NCBI GenBank assembly: GCA_938017795.1
Contig: CALIJZ010000020.1
Span: forward strand, 1 to 64,000
Direction of reading: 5' to 3'
Source of the DNA: an uncultured Bacteriovoracaceae bacterium
GTDB lineage: Bacteria > Bdellovibrionota > Bacteriovoracia > Bacteriovoracales > Bacteriovoracaceae
DNA: 64,000 nucleotides
Position 1 is the stretch's first letter. Each line of letters starts with the position of its first letter. The position numbers were made by a program, and so were the translations under genes. Below are positions 25,585 to 35,083 of the stretch, one piece after another. The notes under the pieces were generated by a model, which ran no database searches, was not told where the DNA came from, and saw nothing but the letters and a program-made list of their open reading frames with translations.

Positions 25585-27897
25585 ATGATTAAAAGTTTTT
25601 TTATTATAAGTTTTATCTCTATTTCTTTTCTTAGTTGTGTTCAAAAAACAACTTCTGTTGCTCTTAGTTCGGCTAGAGGAACAATCGACTTTTATAATAA
25701 AGATTTAAATCAACATTCAACATGCCCGATTAACTTTAATCATAGAACATTTAATATGGTTGAGTTTGGTGGTAGTGCTAATCAAAGATTTACTAGCAAT
25801 GAAGAAATTGAAGCATTTGTTGAGCAGGCAACTCAGAAAGAGTGGGATTTTGATTCAAATAATTGTTCATTATCTAGCTTGCATACTTATAGTCGAGAAG
25901 TTCCAGTAAATTTACCAATGTGTAAGGTTTGTAACATTGACTTTGATGATCCTGGTCGAACCTTACAATTTAATGAAGCGACGGCAACTCCTAATAAGTT
26001 TATAGCAATAAACAACGGGGGACTTATTCCTGGGAGTAGTGATGTTACTCGAACTAAGGGAGATCTTAACCCAGGAGATGAAAGTACTCCTCTTGTCGAC
26101 CATACTCAAGAGAATATTCGTGCACTGGCTAATTACAGTTCAAGTATTTATAACTCAGAAAATGAGTTAGTAGCTGAGTATGGAGTTGGAAACTTTTATA
26201 GTCTCAGTGAGCATTATTCATTAGGAGAGACCTTACCATTGTTACCTGGAACGTATTCGGTAAAGACGAAGAATGAATACTGCCAATGTAATAATGAATT
26301 AGTTATAGAACCATATGATATTTGTACTAACTTTTTAAATCAAGCCTATAACGGACCAACTCAAGGGCCAGGAGCGAACCCTACTTACAAAATTCCTGTA
26401 AGTTCATCAATGAGTAGTATTGATTTATATTGGTCGACTCAATTTACTCCAGATAAAGTTCTCATAAGCTATAACGGAAAACTTATAAATGGAGATTCAA
26501 GTTTTGATTCTTCAAAGTTTACTTCTACCGGTACCTCTTCTATCCAAGAATCAATTCCTTTTACCTATGTTCCAGGAGTAGATGAGATGAGTATACAAGT
26601 AATACCGGATGCTTCAGCTGGAGATGATACGATTTGGACATTTGGGTTAGGATGTTGTCCGGACAGAACATGTGATGCTCCTATACCTAAAAGAGATTTA
26701 ATTATTGAGGAAGTTATAGTTGGTGATAACGGGTCATTTAGTTTTAAGGCTTCGGCTCCTTATACTTCGAGGAGAGTGAGATACTTAGAAGGTTCAGGGA
26801 CTTTTATGATCTCAAATACAAATTTTTTAGAAAACTCTTTTACCCAAAGCGTAAGTGACCCTAACTTTCTAGGTTGTGTTTCTCCTGATGTGAATTTAGG
26901 ACAAACAACTGCTCCAAGCTGGATTTATCAGTATAGTCATACTCACTTTTATCATAATCCTGGGGCGTGTCGGCAGGTGGGCTTACAAGTAGAAAATTCC
27001 TGTATTGATGTAGCAAACGATGCTAATAAAATTACTTCTTATGAATCCACCTCTGGAAGTAAGATTGTTCATTGGGATTTCTCATCTCTTGTTTTCTATA
27101 ATGACTTTAAAACACGAATGAATAATCTTGTTTCTCCCTTTTTAGATGATGATGTACTACGAGCTGATTGGTTTTTTCAACAAGGACAATGTGGAAGTGA
27201 TCAACCTATGAAACATCAACAGATTTATAATTTTAAGAAATCGTTTCTTAGCTTTGATGATGCTAACAAACGAATGATTTTGGATTTTAGTACTTATATT
27301 CAACCAACTGACAGTTTAGGAGAATGTGGTTTCCATTCTGGCTTAAACCATGCCTTAAGATGGGTGCAGCTTGGAGATGAGATGGAATCAAATACTAAAT
27401 TAGCGATCTGGAAAATGGAGCGGCATGGCTTTCATAGAAAGAAAGTTACTACAAGATTAAAAACTTCTTGTGGGGAAGACTTTGTTCAGCCTTATTATTT
27501 ACATATATTAGATCCAGCAAACCCGGCTGGATCGTGGGAATTTTATAGAGGGAGTGATGAATTAAGCGGTGTGAAAATTCAAGATTACTCGACTTTTAAT
27601 TCAGAAATATCATCGAATGGGAGTTTACGTTCAAGAAAGTCTAACAAATTACCTATTCAAAATATTCATGGATTTAATATTGATTGTCATGATGTTAATT
27701 TTTCTAAAGAGTTTGATTTAACTCCTGTACATAGTTCGGCTACAAAAAAGAACTTTATCGATGGTAATGATTTAACAAGTTATCTATCTACTCAAACTGG
27801 TGATAGTTGGAAGTGGCATGAACAACTATGCATGCCTTACAATACTTCAGGAGGATACCAGTACGATGGAGATTCTCTACATCCAATTCAAAAATAA
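25585..27897 (+). CDS. Large Cys-containing lipoprotein, unknown
   Basis: 770 residues. Lipobox FLSC follows a hydrophobic leader; GGAG precedes the ATG. The mature chain is Ser/Asn-rich, beta-rich and carries many cysteines in pairs (CKVCNI, CQCNNE, GCCPDRTCD). Middle segments look like beta-sandwich modules. No known domain is recognised. It follows the small Cys/Lys secreted gene and is closed by a hairpin at 27919, so it is probably its own unit. A surface structural or binding protein is inferred. Confidence 0.6.
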   Translation: MIKSFFIISFISISFLSCVQKTTSVALSSARGTIDFYNKDLNQHSTCPINFNHRTFNMVEFGGSANQRFTSNEEIEAFVEQATQKEWDFDSNNCSLSSLHTYSREVPVNLPMCKVCNIDFDDPGRTLQFNEATATPNKFIAINNGGLIPGSSDVTRTKGDLNPGDESTPLVDHTQENIRALANYSSSIYNSENELVAEYGVGNFYSLSEHYSLGETLPLLPGTYSVKTKNEYCQCNNELVIEPYDICTNFLNQAYNGPTQGPGANPTYKIPVSSSMSSIDLYWSTQFTPDKVLISYNGKLINGDSSFDSSKFTSTGTSSIQESIPFTYVPGVDEMSIQVIPDASAGDDTIWTFGLGCCPDRTCDAPIPKRDLIIEEVIVGDNGSFSFKASAPYTSRRVRYLEGSGTFMISNTNFLENSFTQSVSDPNFLGCVSPDVNLGQTTAPSWIYQYSHTHFYHNPGACRQVGLQVENSCIDVANDANKITSYESTSGSKIVHWDFSSLVFYNDFKTRMNNLVSPFLDDDVLRADWFFQQGQCGSDQPMKHQQIYNFKKSFLSFDDANKRMILDFSTYIQPTDSLGECGFHSGLNHALRWVQLGDEMESNTKLAIWKMERHGFHRKKVTTRLKTSCGEDFVQPYYLHILDPANPAGSWEFYRGSDELSGVKIQDYSTFNSEISSNGSLRSRKSNKLPIQNIHGFNIDCHDVNFSKEFDLTPVHSSATKKNFIDGNDLTSYLSTQTGDSWKWHEQLCMPYNTSGGYQYDGDSLHPIQK

Positions 27898-27918
27898 ATT
27901 TATAAAATTGACATATTT

Positions 27919-27950
27919 GCAGTAAGTTTTACTAAACTTGCTGCATTTTA
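27919..27950 (+). terminator. Probable intrinsic terminator
   Basis: GCAGTAAGTTT (27919-27929) pairs with AAACTTGCTGC (27934-27944) with one G-U pair and a TACT loop, followed by ATTTTA. It lies 21 bases after the stop of the large lipoprotein gene. The U-tail is short. Confidence 0.55.
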
Positions 27951-28046
27951 CTAACAATAAAACGTCTATATTTTGACACTTAAATAGTTGTTTTGCTTTT
28001 GTCTAAGTTCCTTCTTAGCATTAAAGAAAACACAAAGGAGTGTACA

Positions 28047-28331
28047 ATGGAAATTTTAACAATGATTCTACCTTATTTAACTGGTGGAGGCGGTGGTCTT
28101 CTTGCTGGTAAAATGTCACCAAATCTTAGCCTTGGAACAGTTGGAAATATTATAGCTGGTCTTTTAGGTGGTGGTATTGGTAGTCAAGTTCTTGGAATGT
28201 TAGGAATGGGTGTTGGACCAGAAACTGGAATGGATTTAACTTCTATTTTAGGAAACGTTGCTTCCGGTGGAATCGGTGGTGGTGGTTTAATGTTTGTTAT
28301 TGGTATGGTTAAGAAATTAATTAGCAAGTAA
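28047..28331 (+). CDS. Small glycine-zipper membrane protein
   Basis: 94 residues from ATG at 28047, preceded by AAAGGAG at 6 bases; upstream in-frame Met codons lack a site. It is extremely Gly-rich with three hydrophobic stretches (GGGGGLLAG, GNIIAGLLGGGIGSQVLGMLG, GGGLMFVIGMV), i.e. packed GxxxG helices. Similar short proteins are common, uncharacterised bacterial membrane proteins. Function unknown. Ends at a strong bidirectional terminator. Confidence 0.65.
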   Translation: MEILTMILPYLTGGGGGLLAGKMSPNLSLGTVGNIIAGLLGGGIGSQVLGMLGMGVGPETGMDLTSILGNVASGGIGGGGLMFVIGMVKKLISK

Positions 28332-28354
28332 GTTTTTCATTAAAATATTTTTTT

Positions 28355-28385
28355 AAAAGGGCCTCTTTATAAAGAGGCCTTTTTA
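28355..28385. terminator. Bidirectional intrinsic terminator
   Basis: GCCTCTT and AAGAGGC form a 7-bp GC-rich stem around TATA, flanked by AAAAGG on the left and CTTTTTA on the right. It closes both the Gly-zipper gene and the convergent pseudouridine synthase gene. Confidence 0.85.
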
Positions 28386-28386
28386 T

Positions 28387-28944
28387 TTAAATGATTTCAC
28401 TTTTTTTAACTTTTATCCATTGACCTAATTTTAGATCAATATTTTTTAAACTGATCTTTCCAAGTCGACATCTTACAAGTCTAAGGGTTGGGCAATTTAT
28501 TGTTGCCGTCATTTTCCTTACTTGTCGATTCTTTCCTTCTTTTAAAGTTATCTCTAACCAGGAAGTTGGAATAGATTTTCTAACTCGAATAGGAGGATCT
28601 CTTTGCCAGAGCTTTGGTGGATCAATGAGCTTTATGTGACAAGGTTTAGTCATGCCAGTTTTAATCTTTACACCTTGGCTTAGGATTTTAAGATTATCTT
28701 GAGTAGGGATATTGTCAACTTGGACCCAATAAGACCTTTCATGATTAAGCAGGAAGTTTTCAATGAACTTCCCATCATTAGATAAGAGCAATAACCCTTC
28801 AGAGTCTTTATCTAATCTCCCTACTGGATAAACTTTGGGAGGGAGTTCAAATGAATCGAGAGTTTTATGAGTATCAGAGCTAAACTGAGATAGGACTCCA
28901 TAGGGCTTATTAAAAATTATATACTCAAAAATATTTTCTTTCAT
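28387..28944 (-). CDS. rluE: 23S rRNA pseudouridine synthase (RsuA/RluE family)
   Basis: About 185 residues from ATG at 28944, chosen because the protein then begins MKENIFEYIIFNKPYGVLSQF as in RluE; an upstream in-frame extension is not family-like. Catalytic Asp is in VGRLDKDSEGLLLLS. KEGKNRQVRKM and LRLVRCRLG are family blocks. No S4 domain, which points to RluE rather than RsuA/RluB. It isomerises a uridine in rRNA. Divergent from the rlmI-like gene across 30 bases. Confidence 0.85.
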   Translation of the reverse strand: MKENIFEYIIFNKPYGVLSQFSSDTHKTLDSFELPPKVYPVGRLDKDSEGLLLLSNDGKFIENFLLNHERSYWVQVDNIPTQDNLKILSQGVKIKTGMTKPCHIKLIDPPKLWQRDPPIRVRKSIPTSWLEITLKEGKNRQVRKMTATINCPTLRLVRCRLGKISLKNIDLKLGQWIKVKKSEII

Positions 28945-28974
28945 AGTATTGATGCTTTTGCTATACCTCAGATA

Positions 28975-30099
28975 GTGAAGAAAAGTATAGTAGAAGTTAT
29001 CCATCCAACAACCTTGAAAAATTGTAAGGCAGGCCATCCCTGGATTACCCTTGATGAGCATTCAGCTGAGTTTAGTAAGAGCGCTGATCTCTTAGATGTT
29101 AAACCTTTAAATGACATCTATATCAATGATCCAACTCATCCTAAGGTTAAAGCTAGGTATTGGGGCAAGTCTGATATTCCATTTGATATGGATATAGAAT
29201 ATAGGCTCTCTGAAGCTTTGCTGGAGCGAGCAGAGTTTAAAGATAGAGATAATATTTTTCTATGCTTTGGAGAAGTTGATTCACTTCCTGGACTATATGT
29301 TTTACAGCTTGGGGATGTGATTCTTATTCAGTATCAAGCCTATTTTTGGAGTAAACATTTAGATATAGTTGTAGGCTATATTAAAAGAAGATTTAAAAAT
29401 ATTAAATCAATCTATAAGCAAAGTCGCCTTTATGGATCAGAAAAAGTCACTCCAAGAAAAGTGTGGGGTGAGAAAAATAGTAATTTCACGATAGAAGAAT
29501 TTGGAATTAAATATCATGTTTTTCTAGAGGATTATCATGATGTTGGGATTTATACTGACATGAGCTCTATTAGACAAAAACTTTTACCTTATTATAAAAA
29601 ATCTCAAACTGTTTTAAATCTCTTCTCTTACACAGGAGCATTTTCGCTCTTGGGGCTAAAAGAAAATCTTAAGGTGACTTCAGTAGATGTTTCTTCTAAG
29701 TTTATGACGGTTTTAGAAGATAATATTAAGATTAATGATTTTAATGAAGATGATCATCAAAGTGTTGTTAAACCAGTTGATAAGTTTTTAAAAAACAATG
29801 TTGAAAAGTTTGATCTTATAGTCAGTGACCCACCAAGTTTTTCTAGTAATAAGAAAAAATCTCAAAGCTCCCTAAGTTTTTATAAAGAAAACTTAGATAC
29901 TTTAATGAGTTGCTTGAACCCTGGTGGAAGATTAATTCTCTTTTTAAACACTCATAAGATTTCTAGAAAGAAATTTAAACGTACTTTACCTAAAGGTCTA
30001 AAGATAGAGAAAGAACTTTTCACTGGTCAAGATTGCCCTTTACTCAAAGGTTTTCCTGAAGGAGATTATCTTAAAGGATTTGTTATATTTAATGGATAA
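28975..30099 (+). CDS. RlmI-like rRNA cytosine-C5 methyltransferase
   Basis: 374 residues. The N-terminal PUA domain is weak but present (HPWITLDEH...). The middle EEHD-type domain is followed by a SAM domain: VLNLFSYTGAFSLLGL (motif I) and the catalytic SDPPSFS. The order matches RlmI/RlmK C-terminal-type enzymes. It probably methylates 23S rRNA; exact base unknown. GTG start with a poor SD. It overlaps the DCC gene by 8 bases, suggesting a small operon up to 31665. Confidence 0.85.
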   Translation: MKKSIVEVIHPTTLKNCKAGHPWITLDEHSAEFSKSADLLDVKPLNDIYINDPTHPKVKARYWGKSDIPFDMDIEYRLSEALLERAEFKDRDNIFLCFGEVDSLPGLYVLQLGDVILIQYQAYFWSKHLDIVVGYIKRRFKNIKSIYKQSRLYGSEKVTPRKVWGEKNSNFTIEEFGIKYHVFLEDYHDVGIYTDMSSIRQKLLPYYKKSQTVLNLFSYTGAFSLLGLKENLKVTSVDVSSKFMTVLEDNIKINDFNEDDHQSVVKPVDKFLKNNVEKFDLIVSDPPSFSSNKKKSQSSLSFYKENLDTLMSCLNPGGRLILFLNTHKISRKKFKRTLPKGLKIEKELFTGQDCPLLKGFPEGDYLKGFVIFNG

Positions 30100-30484
30100 T
30101 ATAGTTTTCTTTGATGGTGTTTGTACTCTTTGTAATTTTAGTGTTGATCAACTTATAAAACTAGATTCTATGAAAGTTTTAAAATATTCGTCTTTACAAG
30201 GTAAGGCCGCAGGAGAACTTCTAGATCCTAAAGATATTGAAGAATTAAAATCAATTATTTTTCTTAAAGATGGGAAGATGTATAAAGAATCTAATGCAGT
30301 TGCTCAAATTTTGATGACTCTTGGTGGAATTCATAAAGTTAGTGGGCTTGTCGTTCACTATACGCCTGATTTTATTTCTAATTTTTTCTATAGATTGATT
30401 TCAAAATATCGCTACGTTTTATTTGGGAAGAAAGATAATTGTCGCTTACCAACGCCGGATGAGAGATCAATGTTTTTAGATTGA
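30092..30484 (+). CDS. DCC-family thiol-disulfide oxidoreductase (DUF393)
   Basis: 130 residues from ATG at 30092, which overlaps the previous stop. The N-terminal FFDGVCTLCN carries the DxxCxxC signature. FLKDGKMYKESNAVAQIL and a C-terminal basic helix with CRLP complete the family pattern. Members are predicted thioredoxin-like oxidoreductases with unknown partners. The next gene overlaps by one base. Confidence 0.85.
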   Translation: MDNIVFFDGVCTLCNFSVDQLIKLDSMKVLKYSSLQGKAAGELLDPKDIEELKSIIFLKDGKMYKESNAVAQILMTLGGIHKVSGLVVHYTPDFISNFFYRLISKYRYVLFGKKDNCRLPTPDERSMFLD

Positions 30485-31665
30485 TGAATAATATTTCAAA
30501 ATTAATTTTCCTGCGATCGATGCGTTCAATGTTTTTTATGATGGCAGTGGCAGTTCCACTTTTTCAATCTAAAGGTTTAAGCTTTGGTGACATTTTTATT
30601 CTTCAAGCGGTTTTTGGTGCAACTGTTGCAATTTTAGAAATGCCTTCAGGCTATTTGGCTGATTTATTTGGAAGAAAAGCCACTTTAACTTTAGGGACAC
30701 TTTTTGATGGTCTTGGCTTAACTTATTTATATTTTGCTGAAGGTTTTTGGGATTTAGTTATATTTGAGATACTTCTTGGCTGCGCTATGAGTATGATCTC
30801 TGGAATCGACTTAGCTATTTTATACGATTCTATAACATCAAAAGAAAAACCCGAGCAAAAGAAAAAAGAAGCTTTGAGCCAATTGAGATTTATGATGCAG
30901 ATAACTTCAGCACTCGGATCTATCATTGGAGGATACCTTGCTTCTATTTCATTTCAAACTATGTTGGGTGCTCAACTTATTATAGGTTGGATTCCTTTCT
31001 TGGTTGCTTTTACTCTCAAGGAGCCTAATATCGAACGGATGAGTAAAAAAAGTCATGCTAAGAATTTCAAAGAAATTTATAATGAACTTTTTAGAAAAGA
31101 TAAACTTCTCAAACTCACAGTCATAAACTGGGTGGTGTGGAGTCACGCAACTTATTTTGCTTTTTGGATGATGCAAAAATATTGGGAACAATTAGAGATT
31201 GCAATATTATACTTTGGAATAATCACAGCTATTTATCACTTAAGTGCTGCAACATTTACTAAGTTGGCTATTTATTTTGAATCTAAACTCGGAATAGAGA
31301 ATTGTTTTTATTTAATAGCTTTTGCTCCTGTTGTTGGATATTTATCAATGTATTTCTTTGACGATGCGTGGGCAGTTGTTTTTGCTCTTTGCTTTTCATT
31401 TTCTCGAGGTCTTACCCAAATAGTTTTCATAGATGCAATAAATTCTAGAATTCCAGATAAAATGAGGGCCTCTGTAAATTCCTTAAATAGTTTTATATTA
31501 CGAATTGCATTTATCTGCGTGGGGCCCTTAGTTGGGCTATTTTTTGATCATTGGGGATTAGGCAAGGTTAGTCTAGGCTTGGCGATCGCTTTTTCTACTT
31601 TAGCATTTGTATTAATTCCCCAAATTACGAAATCAATTAATGATCAAGCTATCAAGAAGGCCTAA
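30484..31665 (+). CDS. MFS transporter
   Basis: About 393 residues with ~12 hydrophobic segments. MFS motif A appears as GYLADLFGRKATL after helix 2 (residue ~58-70). The second half repeats the fold (helices from ~215). The substrate is not predictable; the family includes drug and sugar exporters. ATG at 30484 overlaps the DCC stop (TGATG); a TTG one codon earlier is equivalent. No terminator is obvious downstream. Confidence 0.88.
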   Translation: MNNISKLIFLRSMRSMFFMMAVAVPLFQSKGLSFGDIFILQAVFGATVAILEMPSGYLADLFGRKATLTLGTLFDGLGLTYLYFAEGFWDLVIFEILLGCAMSMISGIDLAILYDSITSKEKPEQKKKEALSQLRFMMQITSALGSIIGGYLASISFQTMLGAQLIIGWIPFLVAFTLKEPNIERMSKKSHAKNFKEIYNELFRKDKLLKLTVINWVVWSHATYFAFWMMQKYWEQLEIAILYFGIITAIYHLSAATFTKLAIYFESKLGIENCFYLIAFAPVVGYLSMYFFDDAWAVVFALCFSFSRGLTQIVFIDAINSRIPDKMRASVNSLNSFILRIAFICVGPLVGLFFDHWGLGKVSLGLAIAFSTLAFVLIPQITKSINDQAIKKA

Positions 31666-31725
31666 CGCAGCTAGCTATTTCTTTTGGAAATTTACCTAAC
31701 ACATTATTAATATTAAATTTTCTAT

Positions 31726-32118
31726 ATGACCGATTATAAACCAATGAGTGCTCAAGAGTTATTAGCTAGAAAGCGATGCTGTAAAAGTAGTTGTTTGCAC
31801 TGTCCTTACGGACACACCATTAAGACTCTTGGCCTTGAGGTTAAACCTTACCAAAGTGAGGATAAAGAACTTATTAACACAGCTTTAGTGGATAACGGGG
31901 TGAATACTCAAAGTGACTTCACGGCTAATCTCCTTGCTGAAAATCTAGGAGAGAAACTAAAAAAGTTTGATCTATCAGCGCTGAACTTATCTCATTGTCG
32001 ACTCTTGTTCTTGAAAGACCATTACATAGGGTTTGTCTTTAAAGAAGATGAATTATATTTACTTGATGATTTTAAATTTCAAAAAATAACTTTAGATCTG
32101 GTTAAAGAATACCTTTAG
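31726..32118 (+). CDS. Small protein with Cys cluster (DUF5522-like N-terminus)
   Basis: 130 residues. Residues 17-28 hold RKRCCKSSCLHCPYG, a metal or Fe-S site like that of DUF5522 proteins. The remainder is an alpha/beta portion that appears unrelated. Cytoplasmic, no signal. No SD precedes the ATG, so it may be leaderless or coupled. It is followed by typA after 31 bases. Confidence 0.65.
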   Translation: MTDYKPMSAQELLARKRCCKSSCLHCPYGHTIKTLGLEVKPYQSEDKELINTALVDNGVNTQSDFTANLLAENLGEKLKKFDLSALNLSHCRLLFLKDHYIGFVFKEDELYLLDDFKFQKITLDLVKEYL

Positions 32119-32149
32119 TCTTTCCTCTTCCTCCTGTAGAGTAGTCTTC

Positions 32150-33961
32150 ATGAAACCTATTAAAAATATTGCAATCGTGGCACACGTTGACCATGGGAAA
32201 ACTACTCTTATTGATGAGATCTTTAAACAATCTGGTATTTACCGAGAAGGTGCTGAAACGACTGAAAGAGTAATGGATTCGGGTGATCTTGAAAAAGAAA
32301 GAGGGATTACAATTACAGCTAAAAACTGTTCTATTGAATGGAATGATACAAAATTAAATATTGTCGATACTCCAGGTCACGCCGACTTTGGTGGAGAAGT
32401 GGAGAGATCATTAATGATGGTCGATGGGATTTTATTATTAGTTGATGCAGCGGAGGGACCGCTCCCTCAGACAAGATATGTTTTACAAAAAGCACTAGAG
32501 CGTCGCTTAAAGATTGCTGTCATGATTAATAAAATTGATAGACATGATGAGCGCCACGCAGAAGTAAAAGATGAGGTTGAGGATTTAATTTTAGATCTTA
32601 TCGATCAAAGTGGAATGGATGATTATGATATTGATATTCCATTTCTGTATGGATCAGGTCGTGATGGATATGCAAGTTCAGACCCAGCTGCTAGAGAAGG
32701 ATCTCTTAGTACTTTATTGGATCTTTTTACAGGTGATTATTATCCGCTTCCAAAAGTTAATACAGAAGGTGAGTTTAAATTTTTAGTAACAAACTTATCT
32801 TACTCATCCTACCTTGGAACTTTAATGATTGGTCGAATTGAAGAAGGGAAGGTTACTAAAAACCAACCTGTAAAAATTATGACTAAGGATAAAGAGAAAA
32901 ATTTTAGAGTAGCTAATATTCAAATTTATAAAGGCCTTGAACAAGTGATGGTTGAAGAAGCTTATGCTGGAGAGATCATAAGTATATCGGGAATTGATAT
33001 TGCTCAAATTGGAGACACCGTTTGTGCTACAACTCTGGAGACTCCACTACCTAGAATTGAGATAGAACCACCTACAGTTTCTATTAGTTGTTCTGTAAAT
33101 ACTTCGCCTCTTGCTGGTCAAGAAGGAGAATATTTAACAAGTAGAAAGTTAGAAGAGTTTTTACAAGATGCTTGTAGACATAATGTTGCACTAAAATATC
33201 AAGAAACAGATGATCCTAAAGTTTTTGTTCTTAAAGGTAGAGGGGAGCTTCAGCTTGCTATCGTCTTTGAAGAAATTAGAAGAAAAGGTTTTGAATTAAT
33301 GGTTTCAAGACCAAGTGTAATTACTAGAGAAATTGATGGTGTTTTAAGTGAGCCATTTGAAAATGTAGTTGTAGATATTCCTGAAGATTGTACGGGAGCA
33401 GTTACCGAGAAAATGGCAACACGTAAGGGAGTTATGTCTGCGATGGCCCCTTATGGTGATGGACGAGCAAAAGTTGAATTTGTTATTCCATCTCGTGGAC
33501 TGATTGGATTGCGCTCAATGTTCTTAACTCTGACTCGTGGTGAAGGATTAATGAGTTCATACTTTTTAGATTACAGACCTCATATTGGTAAAATGTTAGC
33601 AAGGGCCAATGGTGCTCTTATTTCAGATAGAAAAGGAAAAACGACTCCTTATGCATTATTTAATCTCCTAAGTTCTGGTAAGCAATTTTTAAAGCCAGGT
33701 GAAGCAGTTTATGAAGGGATGGTCATTGGGGAGCATACTAGGCAGAATGATTTGAACGTAAATTGCTGTCGTGAAAAGCATTTAAGTAGTATGAGAACTG
33801 CTGGTAAAGATGTGAATATTATCTTACCTCCAATTAAGAATAGAACTCTAGATTGGGCAATTGACTGGATTGATGATGATGAATGGGTAGAGATTACTCC
33901 TGAAACGATCAGAATTAGAAAGAAAGTACTCGCTAGTAACATGCGTCATGTGAAGAGATAG
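32150..33961 (+). CDS. typA: Translational GTPase TypA/BipA
   Basis: 603 residues, standard length. AHVDHGKTTL (G1), ERGITI (G2), DTPGHADF (G3) and NKIDR (G4) define the G domain; elongation-factor domains II, III and V and the BipA C-terminal domain follow (SRGLIGLRS...). It binds ribosomes and helps assembly under stress and cold. ATG preceded by a CTGTAGAG region without a strong SD. Confidence 0.98.
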   Translation: MKPIKNIAIVAHVDHGKTTLIDEIFKQSGIYREGAETTERVMDSGDLEKERGITITAKNCSIEWNDTKLNIVDTPGHADFGGEVERSLMMVDGILLLVDAAEGPLPQTRYVLQKALERRLKIAVMINKIDRHDERHAEVKDEVEDLILDLIDQSGMDDYDIDIPFLYGSGRDGYASSDPAAREGSLSTLLDLFTGDYYPLPKVNTEGEFKFLVTNLSYSSYLGTLMIGRIEEGKVTKNQPVKIMTKDKEKNFRVANIQIYKGLEQVMVEEAYAGEIISISGIDIAQIGDTVCATTLETPLPRIEIEPPTVSISCSVNTSPLAGQEGEYLTSRKLEEFLQDACRHNVALKYQETDDPKVFVLKGRGELQLAIVFEEIRRKGFELMVSRPSVITREIDGVLSEPFENVVVDIPEDCTGAVTEKMATRKGVMSAMAPYGDGRAKVEFVIPSRGLIGLRSMFLTLTRGEGLMSSYFLDYRPHIGKMLARANGALISDRKGKTTPYALFNLLSSGKQFLKPGEAVYEGMVIGEHTRQNDLNVNCCREKHLSSMRTAGKDVNIILPPIKNRTLDWAIDWIDDDEWVEITPETIRIRKKVLASNMRHVKR

Positions 33962-34033
33962 ACACTCCTACAAATAGTTCCTTGATTAACTCGCCGCAAA
34001 GTTGTACTAAATAGATATTGCAAAGGATGGGTT

Positions 34034-34615
34034 ATGAAAATATTATTAATTTCTATGTTTTTAGTTGGTACAAGCTTTGGAGCTTCTGATCAATATATCT
34101 TTGAAAATGTTGTCGAATATATCCAACGTGACTATGACATGCTTTGTACTGAAAAGAATTCAAAAAAATATCATTGCCACGCTAGAAGTTCAGCTCTTTT
34201 AGCTTTTGAAGTTTCTGTTTCTAAACCTTTTTTCCTTTTTAGATTTTTAAGTAAAGGTAAATATTTTATTAATTTTAAATATTTAGAAAATTCACAACAA
34301 ACCCTTTTTAACCTTGATCCTGCTCTAGATAAAAGTGATCTTCATAATCAACCTCCTCTCATTAAAGGGTTTTTTGGTCGTCAATTAAGTCTTGATACTC
34401 TTCAGTTATTATCTGATAAAAAAACTGCTGATTGTACTGAGTTTACAAGAAAGTTAAAAAACTATTCAGGCCCAGGTGATGAAGAATATATAGTTGATAC
34501 GATGTCTGGAATGCATTACCAGGGATCAAATTGTTTGGAAAGTGATGGAAATAAAATTGAGTTTAGAGTTATGTACGATCAAAATGTTATTCAAAAAATA
34601 CAAATTAAAGAATAA
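34034..34615 (+). CDS. Secreted protein, unknown
   Basis: 193 residues with a signal peptide (MKILLISMFLVGTSFGA). The mature part has four Cys (CTEK, HCHA, DCTE, NCLE), probably two disulfides, in a mixed alpha/beta chain. AAAGGATGGG precedes the ATG. No family recognised. It is followed by the DUF4442 gene after 9 bases, so the two may be co-transcribed. Confidence 0.55.
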   Translation: MKILLISMFLVGTSFGASDQYIFENVVEYIQRDYDMLCTEKNSKKYHCHARSSALLAFEVSVSKPFFLFRFLSKGKYFINFKYLENSQQTLFNLDPALDKSDLHNQPPLIKGFFGRQLSLDTLQLLSDKKTADCTEFTRKLKNYSGPGDEEYIVDTMSGMHYQGSNCLESDGNKIEFRVMYDQNVIQKIQIKE

Positions 34616-34624
34616 TATTAAATA

Positions 34625-35083
34625 ATGAACAATTTTCTTCTGAAATCTTTTGGGCTTTTAAAAGTTCCAATGATTTTCTATGTCTCTCCTAAGATTATAA
34701 ATCTAGATGATCATTCAACTGAAATTAAAATCCCACTAAATTGGCGAACTAAGAATCATTTAAAAAGTATGTATTTTGGGGCCTTATGTGTTGGAGCCGA
34801 TGTAGCTGGAGGGATAGTTGCCATGAAGTATATAAAAGAATCTGGTTCAAATATTCACCTGTCTTTTAAAGATCTAAAGGTGAATTTTTCTAAAAGAGCA
34901 ATGGGTGCTACTCACTTTTATTGCAATCAAAATCAAGAGATAAAAACACTTGTAAAAAATGTAATAGAACAACCAAATGTTCGAATGAATAAAGTGTTGA
35001 AGATTACAGCAAAGTGTCCAGAAATAAGTGAAGAGGAAGTTGCTACGTTTGAGCTCTCCCTCTCACTAAAATATAAAAATTAA
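34625..35083 (+). CDS. DUF4442 hotdog-fold (thioesterase-like) protein
   Basis: 152 residues with the hotdog pattern: PLNWRTKNHLKSMYFGALCVGADVAGG (central helix) followed by long strands with LKVNFSKRAMG. This matches DUF4442, a PaaI-like acyl-CoA thioesterase relative. Catalytic residues are not obvious. Its stop overlaps the convergent secreted protein gene by 4 bases. Confidence 0.75.
   Translation: MNNFLLKSFGLLKVPMIFYVSPKIINLDDHSTEIKIPLNWRTKNHLKSMYFGALCVGADVAGGIVAMKYIKESGSNIHLSFKDLKVNFSKRAMGATHFYCNQNQEIKTLVKNVIEQPNVRMNKVLKITAKCPEISEEEVATFELSLSLKYKN

Noticed and set aside
27993-28046. Longer N-terminus of the Gly-zipper protein
   Set aside because: The added 18 residues lack a ribosome-binding site, whereas AAAGGAG precedes the ATG at 28047.
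28945-29061. 39-residue N-terminal extension of the pseudouridine synthase
   Set aside because: It overlaps the divergent rlmI-like gene and does not match the family start.
32176-32192. TGGCAC...TTG resembling a sigma-54 promoter inside typA
   Set aside because: Spacing between GG and GC elements is wrong and it lies within the G1 motif coding sequence.
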